Shown in pieces: positions 7,685 to 16,551 of a DNA stretch of 47,605 bases. The notes below the pieces were generated by a model that had not been told where the DNA came from, did no database searches, and saw only the letters and a program-made list of their open reading frames with translations. Each line of letters starts with the position of its first letter. The first letter of the stretch is position 1. Made by a program: the position numbers and the translations under genes. Source of the stretch: Ktedonobacteraceae bacterium (GTDB taxonomy: Bacteria; Chloroflexota; Ktedonobacteria; Ktedonobacterales; Ktedonobacteraceae); the NCBI GenBank assembly GCA_014896635.1, contig JADBKA010000005.1, positions 1 to 47,605 on the forward strand. Reading direction: 5' to 3'.

Positions 7685-9823
7685 ATGAATCCCCCTGTTA
7701 TCTCACCAACCGGGGGGTGGATCGGTACTGTGATCTTCGTCGTGATCTTCGCCGGCGCCTTGATTCTCTTCGGACTGCGCGTCGGCGAACTGATCACGCT
7801 GCTGGCGAAAGCGCGGCCAGAGGACCGCACCGATCACCTGGAAGATCGCTTTGGCGCCTTTTTGCTCGGCGTCCTCGGTCAAAAAGGCGTGTTACGCGAT
7901 CCCATTCCCGGTATCGCACACTTTTTCACCTTCTGGGGTTTTATCGTTATTCAGTTCGGCCTGCTCAATTTAATTTTAGGCGCGTTTAACGGCAGTCTGC
8001 CGCTGCTAGGCGATAATCCCACGTTCGCTACCGTGCTGGATGCCTTTGTCATTCTTGTGGCGATAGCCCTGATTATCTTTACCATCCGGCGGGCGATCTT
8101 CCATCCCAAACAATTGCAGAGCTTCCTGCATGGTCCCTGGGATGGTTATATTATCCTCGGCCTGATCTTCGCAGTACTCTTCACACTGGTACTTGTCGAA
8201 GCTTTTGAGTTCGCGGCCAGCGCCGGCAGGGCCTGGACGCCCCTCGGCGCCCTCTTCGGTCCCTGGTTCAGCGGATTGAGCAACGCTGAGAACATCTTCT
8301 GGTATCGCGCTTCCTGGTGGGTGCATATCGGCGTTGTGCTGGGCTTTTTGATTTATCTGCCGCGCTCCAAGCACCTGCACCTGCTGGCGACACCTTTCAA
8401 CGTCTTCTTCCAGAACTATAAGCCTAAAGGTGCATTGCCGCTGCTGGAAAATCTGGAGGAGCGTGAGGATTACGGCGTTTCAAAGCCCGAACAGTTCACC
8501 TGGAAGCAACTGCTTGATGGTTACGCCTGTACAGAGTGCGGACGCTGCAATACCGTCTGCCCGGCCAGCAATACCGGCAAGCCGCTTTTCCCCAAAGAGA
8601 TCATCCTGGGCGTCAAAGAGGCGCTTTTCGTCCACAGCGATGAAATTCTGGGTCCCAACTCGCTCTTTACCAGGATTCGCGGAGCCGGATTGAGCGGGCA
8701 TGGCATCGCCGCCGTCGCTGCCGATGAGACAAAAGACGAAAAAGAGGCCCATCACGAACCGATGATCGGCGGCATTATCTCCAAAGACGCGCTCTGGGCC
8801 TGCACCACCTGCATGGCCTGTGTAGAGATCTGTCCCGTCTCTATTGAGCACGTACCGAAGATCGTCGATATGCGGCGCTCGCTGGTAATGGAAGAGAGCG
8901 ATTTTCCGCCAGAAGTGACCTCGCTATTCAACAATATTGAGCGCAACGGTAATCCCTGGGAGATCAGTAACGACAAACGCGCCGAGTGGGCCGCCGGCCT
9001 GGGTATTCCGCTGATGTCCGAGAATCCCGACGCGGATGTGCTCTACTGGGTTGGCTGCATGGGTTCGTTCGACCGGCGCAATCAACAGGTCGCCACTTCA
9101 GTCGCAAAAATTCTCCAGGCTGCTGGCGTTAATTTCGCCATTCTGGGTCCAGAAGAGAGCTGCACCGGCGATCCTGCCCGCCGCATCGGCAACGAATACC
9201 TGTGGCAGATGCAGGCACAGCAGAACATCGAGACATTGAATAACTACGGCTTTAACCAGGTAGAGCAAAACGGCCACAATGCACATAACGGGGCTGGCAA
9301 ACATCGCACCATCATTACCGCTTGCCCGCACTGCTTCAATACCATCAAGAATGAGTATACCCAGCTCGGCGGTAATTACGATGTTGTTCATCATACTGTC
9401 TTCATCGAGCGACTATTGCAAGATGAGAAGCTCAAGCTGCCCGAAGGCTTTGATAAGCGCAAACTGACCTATCACGATCCCTGCTACATCGGGCGCTACA
9501 ATGACGTCTACGACGAACCACGCCGCGTGCTCAATGTGCTCAACAGCAACGGCGTGACCGAGATGCGGCGCAATCGCAACCGCAGCTTCTGCTGTGGCGG
9601 CGGCGGTGGTCGCGTCTGGATGGAGGAGAAGATCGGACAGCGCGTCAACCAGGCCCGCGTCAAGGAGGCGCTGGATACCGAGGCGGAAGTGCTGGCAGCC
9701 GCCTGCCCCTTCTGCATCACAATGTTCGAGGACGGCGTCAAAGGGATAGGCGAAGAGGCCGAGGAGGCGATGAAGATAGAGGATATCTCGGAGATCATCG
9801 CACGCGCGATAGAGAAAAAATAG
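7685..9823 (+). CDS. etfD: EtfD-like membrane iron-sulfur ETF:menaquinone oxidoreductase
   Basis: A 712-aa fusion. The first about 235 residues hold about five membrane helices like NarI/HdrE, with His79 and His214 positioned as possible haem-b ligands. Two 4Fe-4S motifs follow: CTECGRCNTVCP (Cys282/285/288/292) and CTTCMACVEICP (Cys373/376/379/383). Two cysteine-rich CCG domains complete it (about residues 452-560, including ACPHC, and 595-690, with CCGGGGGRV and AACPFC), like HdrD. This layout is that of Mycobacterium tuberculosis Rv0338c (EtfD) and similar proteins linked to EtfBA in fatty acid oxidation. It replaces the mitochondrial-type ETF:quinone oxidoreductase. GGAGG precedes ATG, and the operon order etfB-etfA-etfD supports the role strongly. 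Confidence 0.88.
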   Translation: MNPPVISPTGGWIGTVIFVVIFAGALILFGLRVGELITLLAKARPEDRTDHLEDRFGAFLLGVLGQKGVLRDPIPGIAHFFTFWGFIVIQFGLLNLILGAFNGSLPLLGDNPTFATVLDAFVILVAIALIIFTIRRAIFHPKQLQSFLHGPWDGYIILGLIFAVLFTLVLVEAFEFAASAGRAWTPLGALFGPWFSGLSNAENIFWYRASWWVHIGVVLGFLIYLPRSKHLHLLATPFNVFFQNYKPKGALPLLENLEEREDYGVSKPEQFTWKQLLDGYACTECGRCNTVCPASNTGKPLFPKEIILGVKEALFVHSDEILGPNSLFTRIRGAGLSGHGIAAVAADETKDEKEAHHEPMIGGIISKDALWACTTCMACVEICPVSIEHVPKIVDMRRSLVMEESDFPPEVTSLFNNIERNGNPWEISNDKRAEWAAGLGIPLMSENPDADVLYWVGCMGSFDRRNQQVATSVAKILQAAGVNFAILGPEESCTGDPARRIGNEYLWQMQAQQNIETLNNYGFNQVEQNGHNAHNGAGKHRTIITACPHCFNTIKNEYTQLGGNYDVVHHTVFIERLLQDEKLKLPEGFDKRKLTYHDPCYIGRYNDVYDEPRRVLNVLNSNGVTEMRRNRNRSFCCGGGGGRVWMEEKIGQRVNQARVKEALDTEAEVLAAACPFCITMFEDGVKGIGEEAEEAMKIEDISEIIARAIEKK

Positions 9824-9829
9824 TGGATG

Positions 9830-9850
9830 CCAGGGGCTTAGCGCCCCTGG
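9830..9850. repeat. CCAGGGGC/GCCCCTGG hairpin after etfD
   Basis: Perfect 8-bp arms with a 5-nt loop, followed by ACCCC, begin 7 bp after the etfD stop codon. The core is the same as in the 114-bp elements at 2204 and 38847. It may end the etf operon transcript, although no T-run follows. Confidence 0.7.
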
Positions 9851-10044
9851 ACCCCATCTATGCGAAAACTGAAAAACCCTGGTATTTTCTGCACAAATGC
9901 TTGACAGGCGTCCGTATTTGCGTTAGGCTGCCAGTAGCTGTAATTTGTTCTCTCAGAGAATGCTGGAGCAGACAAAACACCAGCTACAGAAATCTGCTTC
10001 GACGCCGATAAAATGTGGTTCAGGTGGTAAGGAGGAAGTAGTTT

Positions 10045-11709
10045 ATGCAGTGGCAGCCGAAGCGCAGCATGATCGCAGGACTGGTCATGCTCGTCGCACT
10101 GATCGTGAGCTTTACACTTGGAGCAGTGGGAGGGAGAAGTCTCACGAAGACGTTCGCGGCAGACTCTCCCACTCCCCAGGCTTACGATACCTTCATCAAA
10201 AATCTGATCGCGCAGCATAAAGCGCCGTTTCTCAATAAAGTGCTGGCTTCACCCGACGAATTCCAGATATTTACCCAGAATGCACTCAAGTCGGCACATC
10301 TGGGTGTAGGCAAACTGATCGGCGATAATAACCGGAATGTCAGGGTCAATCAGGACCACAACCCCTGGCCCAAAACCGACGTCGCCATTGCCGTCAACCC
10401 GCTGAATCCCCGCAACATCATCGTTGCGACCAACGACTTACGCCAGCTTTTCACACGGTCCTATTATCATGTCTCAATGGACGGCGGCAAAACATGGAGC
10501 GACGACGTGGTGGCCGAGAGCATGAATCCAACAACGTCAGGAGCATACACCCTTGTCAGCAATCCCGGCGTCGCTTTCGACCGCGACAATCACAGCATCA
10601 TTGTCAGTCTTGCCAGCAATACCATCCTCGATACAAAAACAAATTATGCCAACTTTGATACGCAGATCAGCCTGGTGAAAGGCTATGCCGGTGGCCTCTA
10701 TACCGATAACGTGACCACCACGATTGATTTCCTTCCCTGCAATGGCCATGCCTCTGCCTCACTCCAGGCCAATTGTCAGGGACAGCTCGACAGGCCACAG
10801 GTGGCTGTTGACACCAACCCGCATAGTCCTCGTGTGAATACAATCTACGTCTACTACACGTTCTTCTGCGCCGGGAAAAAGCAAAACAATACGCTCAAGT
10901 CCTGCACTCACGGGAACATTACTCTCCCGCCGGGGTCTTCGGCCATTCTGGAGTCACACGCGGCAGGCATCGGCCAGCCCTTCTCCAGGCCGGCGCTCGT
11001 CAGTGGACCGCGCACACAAGCTCAGTTCGCCAGCATGGTGATTGACAGCAAGGGTGTACCGCATGTGTTTTTCGATGACTTCTCGGCAGCGCCGGCCATT
11101 CGCATATACGAGGCAACACTCTCAAGTAACGGCTGGACGGCCAGGAGCAAGCCAGTCGCAACCTTCACCTATCTCGGCCTGAACAACCCTCACTGGCATT
11201 TCCGCGATAACGGGGCCGCAGCTCCCGGCTGCACCATCAGCGACGAAAGGGCCTACTGCGCCTTCTCCGCATCCCAGATCGGCGATGGACCCATCAGCAG
11301 GACGCCTGACGTCTATCTGGCAGCGATAGATACGAGCAGCGGCGAATCGACGATCACGCGCGTCAACGACGACGAAACCGGCGAGGGCAGGGATCATTTC
11401 TTTCCCTGGGCAGCGGCAGATGAGAAAGGCAGCGTCTATGTGGGCTGGTACGATAACCGGCGCGATCCTGCCGGCGTGAAAGTGGAATACTTTGTGGGCA
11501 AATCGAGCGACGAGGGCAAAACCTTCGACAGGCAACAGGCAGTCAGCGATACGGCCTTCAATCCATGCGCCGGTTTTCCCGGCTGCGCTTCGTTTGGTGA
11601 CATAAATCAACTTGCAATCGGGTCAGATGGCGTGGTTCACGCGGCCTGGGCCGACGCACGCAGTGGCGCCGGCCTGCAAATCTATACACAGGCGCTTAAA
11701 TGGTCATGA
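10045..11709 (+). CDS. Secreted Asp-box (BNR/sialidase-like) beta-propeller protein
   Basis: A 554-aa exported or membrane-anchored protein. Residues about 1-36 are a basic stretch plus a hydrophobic core (LVMLVALIVSFTLGAVGG), either a signal peptide or an N-terminal anchor. The rest is beta-rich with Asp-box motifs S-x-D-x-G-x-T-W, as in SMDGGKTWSD (about 143-152) and SSDEGKTFD (about 488-496). Such repeats are found in sialidase-type six-bladed propellers, but the catalytic Arg triad, Tyr and Glu of sialidases cannot be assigned, so enzymatic function is not claimed. Four or more Cys residues suggest disulfides outside the cell. AAGGAGG lies before ATG at 10045. Confidence 0.7.
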   Translation: MQWQPKRSMIAGLVMLVALIVSFTLGAVGGRSLTKTFAADSPTPQAYDTFIKNLIAQHKAPFLNKVLASPDEFQIFTQNALKSAHLGVGKLIGDNNRNVRVNQDHNPWPKTDVAIAVNPLNPRNIIVATNDLRQLFTRSYYHVSMDGGKTWSDDVVAESMNPTTSGAYTLVSNPGVAFDRDNHSIIVSLASNTILDTKTNYANFDTQISLVKGYAGGLYTDNVTTTIDFLPCNGHASASLQANCQGQLDRPQVAVDTNPHSPRVNTIYVYYTFFCAGKKQNNTLKSCTHGNITLPPGSSAILESHAAGIGQPFSRPALVSGPRTQAQFASMVIDSKGVPHVFFDDFSAAPAIRIYEATLSSNGWTARSKPVATFTYLGLNNPHWHFRDNGAAAPGCTISDERAYCAFSASQIGDGPISRTPDVYLAAIDTSSGESTITRVNDDETGEGRDHFFPWAAADEKGSVYVGWYDNRRDPAGVKVEYFVGKSSDEGKTFDRQQAVSDTAFNPCAGFPGCASFGDINQLAIGSDGVVHAAWADARSGAGLQIYTQALKWS

Positions 11710-11930
11710 TATCGAATCCTTTTTTGAAAGGATTTTTGGGGATACCACCTCTAATCACACAGGACCCGGCAAACCCCATCAGGGGATCTTGCAGACCTCC
11801 TGGACTCCCACTGATGATCACTATTCAATCGGATCAGAGTAGCTGTCAAATTCTGGTCGGATGGAACGTTCACACTATTACCATGAGTCTTTCTATGGCC
11901 TGTCCGTTATCAAATCAAGAGGAGCATGTC

Positions 11931-12413
11931 ATGAGTGAAGCAACGCCATCTGAGAGGTCCCCGGCATTGCTGGTTGTTGCGGGTGCTGATTGCAAAGGTG
12001 AGAAACACGGACTGGGGATTAGCACCATTGCCTTTAAGGTGAGCATGCCGGCCCCCGGTGATCCCTTTATCCTTGAGAATACTTTTTTGGCAAAGGGCGG
12101 TCCGGCTCGTCACCTGCATTACGATCAGGAAGAATGGTTCTATGTTCTCGAAGGCGAGTTCCAGTTCGAGGTGGGAGAGCAGCGTTTCCGTCTTCAGCCA
12201 GGAGATTCGCTGCTGGCGCCTCGCCGGATTCCCCACGTCTGGGCCTTTATCGGTGAGTCGAGTGGCCGGATTCTGGTCGCGTTTTTTCCTGCTGGAAAAA
12301 TGGAAGCCTTTTTCCGCGAAGTGACCAGGTTTAACGCGATGCCTCCGCAAGATCCGGCGGTCTGGCGGGCCTATGGCATGGAATTGCTGGGGCCACCTCT
12401 GCCAGTCGCGTAA
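11931..12413 (+). CDS. Cupin-domain protein
   Basis: A 160-aa single-domain cupin. Motif 1 is visible as G-PAR-H61-L-H63-YDQ-E67 and motif 2 as GDSLLAPRRIPH102VW, so a complete metal site of three His and one Glu is present. Cupins of this size are dioxygenases, isomerases or sugar-binding proteins; substrate is unknown. I start at ATG 11931, preceded by AGAGGAG; an in-frame extension to 11700 is longer but overlaps the end of the propeller gene and has no family similarity. The 221 bp between the propeller gene and this start hold no clear feature. Confidence 0.8.
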   Translation: MSEATPSERSPALLVVAGADCKGEKHGLGISTIAFKVSMPAPGDPFILENTFLAKGGPARHLHYDQEEWFYVLEGEFQFEVGEQRFRLQPGDSLLAPRRIPHVWAFIGESSGRILVAFFPAGKMEAFFREVTRFNAMPPQDPAVWRAYGMELLGPPLPVA

Positions 12414-12560
12414 ACGGGAAAGGAGTCAGATCAGGAAGTACGCCTGGACATGCTGCGAGCGTTCAGGAGCACCCTGACGACGAGTTATCGTCTCTCTCAG
12501 ATGAGTCCATCAATGCTGCACGCCACTTACGCTTTAGCTGTACATTCAACACTTCTTGCG

Positions 12561-14204
12561 TTATCCCTGGCGAACTTTCGCCGGCAGGCGCGGTTGAGTA
12601 ACGGCCTGGGCCGTCTCGGAGACTGGCGCACGTGGCACACGCAGGGTGAAGGTACTGCCTTCGCCGGGGACGCTCTCGGCTGAGACGCTGCCGCCCATAC
12701 CCTCAATCCACTCTTTGACCAGCGAGAGGCCCAGACCGGTGCCGCCGCGCGCTCGCGCACTCGCGGTCTGGTAGAAGCGTTCCCAGATGTGCGGCAGATC
12801 CTGCGGAGAGATGCCCTCTCCTGTATCCTTAACCTGGATGACAACGTACTGTGGTTCAGCATACGCCACCACCGCTACAATGCCACCGGGCGAAGTATGG
12901 CGAATGCCGTTATGCAGTAAATTCAGGATAGCCTGTTCGAGGCGGGCAGCATCAACCATCGCCTCAGGCAAGTGAGGAGGAACATCAGCAACCACATCAA
13001 TACGGCTCGACCGCCAGGCCAGCGGCGCGCGCGTATCAACGATGCGCCTGACGAGCAGACCGACAGCCGTCGGCTCAGGACGCAGGCGCAACACGCCCAC
13101 CTCGGCACGCGCCAGCATAAAGAGATCCTCTACCCGCGCCTGCAAGTGCATCACTTCATCTTCCATCACGCGCAGGTCATGATGCAGATTGGATGGTGTT
13201 GTCCCATTCCAGTGAATCAAGGTTGTTTCCAGATAGCCACGCAGCGTCGCTACGGGAGTACGCAATTCATGTGAGACATTGGCAATGAGCTGGCGGCGTT
13301 CCTGGAGCAGGGCCGCTACTCTGTCACGCTCCTCTTGCAAAGCATGCATCGTGCGTTCCAGCTCAGACGCCATCGCGTTAAAGTCCGCCTGGAGCTGAGC
13401 CACCTCATCTTCACCTACCACTTGAACGCGGACAGCATAATTGCCATTGCGCAGCGCAGCAGTCGCAAGCATCAGTGTACGTAAACGGTCGGTAGTTCGC
13501 CGGATGACGAAATAAGAGAACAGCGCAAATGGGGGGACTATCAGCATCATTGCGATGAAACTGGGGATCGATAGCAATAACGTCAGCGGCAGTACGAAAA
13601 GAATATTCCAGCGAACAGAACTGACAAAGGCGACTGCATCAATGGCAAAAATACATAGACCGGCCACCAGAACAACTAGCATGACATGCGAATGTGTAAG
13701 CGCCCAGAGCAGATGCCGGCGTCGCAGTCTGTTCCAGAATAACAGGAGGCGCAGACCGAGGCGTACAATAATAAATAAGCAATACGAAGCTAAAAAAGTG
13801 AGGAAGCCGATAGCCAGCATAACGAATATTCCGGCATGGCTCGCGCGCGTCCCCTGGAATGAAGTTGAGAGAAAAAGAGAGATGGTAGAGATACTGCTCA
13901 GTAGCAGTGTCCATGTCAGAGCAACAAGCGCATTGCGCCAGCCCTGACGATCAAAAAGCTCCGGCGACAGGCGCAGGCGCAAAGCAAAGACAAGCAAACT
14001 TAGTGGAGTAATGAGAAATGCCAGTTCATTTGTCCTGTAGAGTATACCGAGTGAGATCAACAAGACTTGCGAAAAAAACAGTGATGCGGCCCAGAGGATG
14101 CCGGCCAGCACCAGCATTTCACTACTGGCCCGCTTGAGAGAGACACTGAGAAAGAGCGGTTGTTTCTGTTTGCCCGGCAACGGCACAGACGTGTTCACAG
14201 CCAT
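12561..14204 (-). CDS. Membrane sensor histidine kinase (HAMP-HisKA-HATPase)
   Basis: A 547-aa kinase. About six or seven hydrophobic helices occupy residues 30-235, followed by a HAMP linker (about 238-290), a HisKA domain with phospho-acceptor His312 in NVSHELRTP, and an HATPase_c domain with N box NLLHNGIRH (about 428-436), G1 box DTGEGIS (460-466) and G2 box GGTGLGLSLV (487-496). No extracytoplasmic sensor domain of any size is visible, so the signal is likely sensed within the membrane. ATG at 14204 overlaps the stop codon of the response regulator in TGATG, indicating a translationally coupled pair; a GTG one codon upstream is the alternative. Confidence 0.9.
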   Translation of the reverse strand: MAVNTSVPLPGKQKQPLFLSVSLKRASSEMLVLAGILWAASLFFSQVLLISLGILYRTNELAFLITPLSLLVFALRLRLSPELFDRQGWRNALVALTWTLLLSSISTISLFLSTSFQGTRASHAGIFVMLAIGFLTFLASYCLFIIVRLGLRLLLFWNRLRRRHLLWALTHSHVMLVVLVAGLCIFAIDAVAFVSSVRWNILFVLPLTLLLSIPSFIAMMLIVPPFALFSYFVIRRTTDRLRTLMLATAALRNGNYAVRVQVVGEDEVAQLQADFNAMASELERTMHALQEERDRVAALLQERRQLIANVSHELRTPVATLRGYLETTLIHWNGTTPSNLHHDLRVMEDEVMHLQARVEDLFMLARAEVGVLRLRPEPTAVGLLVRRIVDTRAPLAWRSSRIDVVADVPPHLPEAMVDAARLEQAILNLLHNGIRHTSPGGIVAVVAYAEPQYVVIQVKDTGEGISPQDLPHIWERFYQTASARARGGTGLGLSLVKEWIEGMGGSVSAESVPGEGSTFTLRVPRAPVSETAQAVTQPRLPAKVRQG

Positions 14205-14905
14205 CACGACCTTTCAGAGCGCAGGCGGTAGCCGATACCCCAGACCGTCTCGATATCTTCACCCAACGAGCCGAGTTTTCTGCGCAAGCGCAGCACAGTA
14301 TTGTCCACCGAACGATCACCGCCGATATAGGATTCCCCCCACAGCGTATCGAGCAGATACGTGCGACTGAAAGCCCGTCCGGGACTGCGCATGAAGAGAT
14401 GCAGCATCTCGAACTCGGTAGGACTGAGATCAAGGGGAGTGCCGTTGAGCATGACCACATGGGCTTCTGGATCAAGGCGCAGCGGGCCGTAAGAGAGCAC
14501 GCCCGCTGCACGAGACTGGTCGGCTCTGAGTATCTGCTGCACGTGCTCTGCGCGGCGCAACAGAGCACGTACACGAGCCAGGAATTCACGCATACTGAAC
14601 GGCTTGGGCAGGTAATCGTCGGCTCCTACCTCCAATCCAACCACGCGATCAGTCTCCTCACCACGCGCAGTTAGCATCAAGATAGGAACGCTAGACGACT
14701 GGCGCAACCGACGTAGGACTTCCAGCCCATCCAGTTCAGGTAGCATCCAGTCGAGCACCACCAGATCCGGCTGCTCACTGGCAAACAGGCGTAGCGCAGC
14801 CAGACCATCGCTTGCCAGCACTACCGCATAGCCGCTGGTGGTAAGCTCTCGCAGAATAACCTTTGCCAGATCAGTGGTATCTTCCACCAGAAGAATCTTC
14901 GTCAT
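14204..14905 (-). CDS. OmpR/PhoB-family response regulator
   Basis: A 233-aa DNA-binding response regulator. The receiver domain shows the acidic pair Glu8-Asp9, the phospho-acceptor Asp52 in VVLDWMLPELDG, Thr79 in MLTAR and Lys101 in LPKPFS. The C-terminal winged helix contains LDLSPTEFEMLHLF and RSVDNTVLRLRRKL, typical of the OmpR/PhoB effector domain. It is the first gene of the pair with the sensor kinase downstream. The target genes are not apparent; the proteins encoded on either side give no hint. Confidence 0.92.
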   Translation of the reverse strand: MTKILLVEDTTDLAKVILRELTTSGYAVVLASDGLAALRLFASEQPDLVVLDWMLPELDGLEVLRRLRQSSSVPILMLTARGEETDRVVGLEVGADDYLPKPFSMREFLARVRALLRRAEHVQQILRADQSRAAGVLSYGPLRLDPEAHVVMLNGTPLDLSPTEFEMLHLFMRSPGRAFSRTYLLDTLWGESYIGGDRSVDNTVLRLRRKLGSLGEDIETVWGIGYRLRSERS

Positions 14906-14981
14906 GCCTTGCTACTCACATGGATATAGTCTCTCTTCTACCTCTACCTCATGAGAGATACATTTCAGTGTATCACATCTG

Positions 14982-15331
14982 TTATCTCAATGGAGCCTGG
15001 GTCCCCATGATATTCGCCACAATGGTGCCAACAACCGGCAGCCTGTAGTACGCTCCACGATATGCCTGAACCATACCTACAATCCAACCGACAAAAGCAA
15101 CCACGTTGAGCAGCAAAAAGCCCATTATGATCATGAACTCTGGGAAAAACGGCAGGAACCGCCCGATGTGGAGATGAGCCATAAAGTAAATGAAGCTTAA
15201 ATCAATCAAGGTCATGCCGCCCCAAAGAACAGCAGTGATTGCAGCGCGTGGTAGCGCACGTAGCGATTCGTGGCGAAGATGGCAAAGAGCAGGCCGCTGA
15301 ACCAGCCGAACAGGTAGGTCAGGGCCGCCAT
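14982..15331 (-). pseudogene. DUF4870-like small membrane protein with a frameshift
   Basis: Two reading frames together encode one DUF4870 (Tic20-like) protein. The upstream frame starts with ATG at 15331 and encodes MAALTYLFGWFSG, then the family hallmark NRYVRYHALQSLLFF, before a TGA at 15214-15212. The downstream frame continues with GGMTLIDLSF, helices, and the family tail AYRGAYYRLPVVGTI, ending at 14982. One extra base in the GGGG run at about 15219-15222 (minus strand) would restore a single about 115-aa protein. It is either a recent pseudogene or a base-calling error in a homopolymer. Function of the family is unknown. Confidence 0.75.
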
Positions 15332-15469
15332 GAGCGCTCATTGGCATGGGAAAATATGGTACAGTTGTGGCGGTTGTTACCGGCTGCTAACTATACTTTA
15401 GCGGGAATGTGTCAGGGTTCTATCACAGAATTGTTGCAAAACCGTCGCAATTTCAACGGGGAAGGGACA

Positions 15470-15498
15470 GCCGGGTTGAGTTGAGCACTCGACCCGGC
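15470..15498. terminator. Stem-loop downstream of dedA
   Basis: Arms of 11 bp (one G.T-type mismatch) around a 7-nt loop, core GCCGGGT/ACCCGGC, about 45 bp after the dedA stop codon on the minus strand. No T-run follows, so termination is inferred from position only. Confidence 0.45.
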
Positions 15499-15542
15499 AC
15501 TTCAGGGAGTCACTGGTATCATCTCCTCTGAAAAAGAAAACT

Positions 15543-16445
15543 CTATGGACGGCGCGTGGTCCGGTCAACATCAGGCGTCGGCCAGTTCTGCGCAGGGGGA
15601 GCCGGCCAGGGCTGTTGCGGCGTGGGCCAGGATTGCTGCGGTAAGTGTGGTTGTGGCCCATGTGGAGAAGCTGGCATCTGCGGCTGACCTTGCGGCTGGC
15701 TCCACCCCTGCTGAACATTGTATGAAGCAGTCTGCAAAGCCGGAGCAGCCGGGCCGGAGGATTGAGCCTGATTTGCTGCTTGCGCGGCGGCATGAGCGGC
15801 GCGAGCTTTTTTGTCGTTATGCACATGACGCCAGATGTAGAGCGCGATCAGCACCACCAGCACGGCGATAATGACAGCATCCAGACCATGCAGAGCAGAA
15901 CTGAGCACGCCCAGGTTATTCCCCAGTACAGTGCCGGCATAAGCCAGCATCAGGCACCAGGGGAAAGAGCCGAGCAGCGTATAGATGGCGAACCTGGTAA
16001 AGTTCATCTGTGAGATGCCCGCTGGCAGGGAGATGTAGGTGCGAACCACAGGTAACAGGCGGGAGAAGAAAGCAGTCGCGCTGCCCCAGCGCCGGAAAAA
16101 AGCATCTGCCTTGTCTGCATCGTGCTGGGAGATCAGCACATAGCGGCCATATTTTAGCATCAGGGGACGCCCGCCTTTGTAGCCAATCCAGTACGCGACA
16201 GCCGATCCTAACAGGCAGCCAATAGCGCCAGCCAGAGCTATAAGAATCAGAGCAACCCAGAAATTTACTCCATGCAAGATTTTATCTTGAGCAAGCATAA
16301 TACCGGCGACGGGCATAATCACTTCGCTAGGAAGAGGAATACAGCAACTCTCGATTGCCATTGCCAGCGCGATGCCCAGCAGGCCGGTTGACATATAGAA
16401 GTTTGTAATAATCTGCGTTAATGTGTCAGTAAGATGTTCTAACAA
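15543..16445 (-). CDS. DedA-family membrane protein with proline/glutamine-rich tail
   Basis: A 300-aa DedA/VTT-domain protein; the family transports undecaprenyl phosphate or other lipids across the membrane. Family marks are the acidic re-entrant segment IESCCIPLPSEVIMPVAG (about 32-49) and the Arg motif FFSRLLPVVRTYISLPAG (about 126-143), together with about five hydrophobic segments. From about residue 215 there is a cytoplasmic basic/alanine stretch, then about 70 residues very rich in Pro, Gln, Ser and Trp (repeated PQ and WP), which most DedA proteins lack. The start is TTG at 16445, placed 7 nt after GGAGG. Confidence 0.85.
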   Translation of the reverse strand: MLEHLTDTLTQIITNFYMSTGLLGIALAMAIESCCIPLPSEVIMPVAGIMLAQDKILHGVNFWVALILIALAGAIGCLLGSAVAYWIGYKGGRPLMLKYGRYVLISQHDADKADAFFRRWGSATAFFSRLLPVVRTYISLPAGISQMNFTRFAIYTLLGSFPWCLMLAYAGTVLGNNLGVLSSALHGLDAVIIAVLVVLIALYIWRHVHNDKKARAAHAAAQAANQAQSSGPAAPALQTASYNVQQGWSQPQGQPQMPASPHGPQPHLPQQSWPTPQQPWPAPPAQNWPTPDVDRTTRRP

Positions 16446-16551
16446 GCAAAAGCCTCCTTCGCAAACCAGTATGTTCTGTCAGATAGTACCATAGTTTGCG
16501 CCAGGAAGCCAGCAAATCAGGACCTGAAAATCAACCTGTGCCACGTATTAC

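Noticed and set aside
12450..12683. Small open frame between the cupin gene and the sensor kinase gene
   Set aside because: It overlaps the kinase 3' end antisense and has no Shine-Dalgarno; the 147-bp gap shows nothing else.
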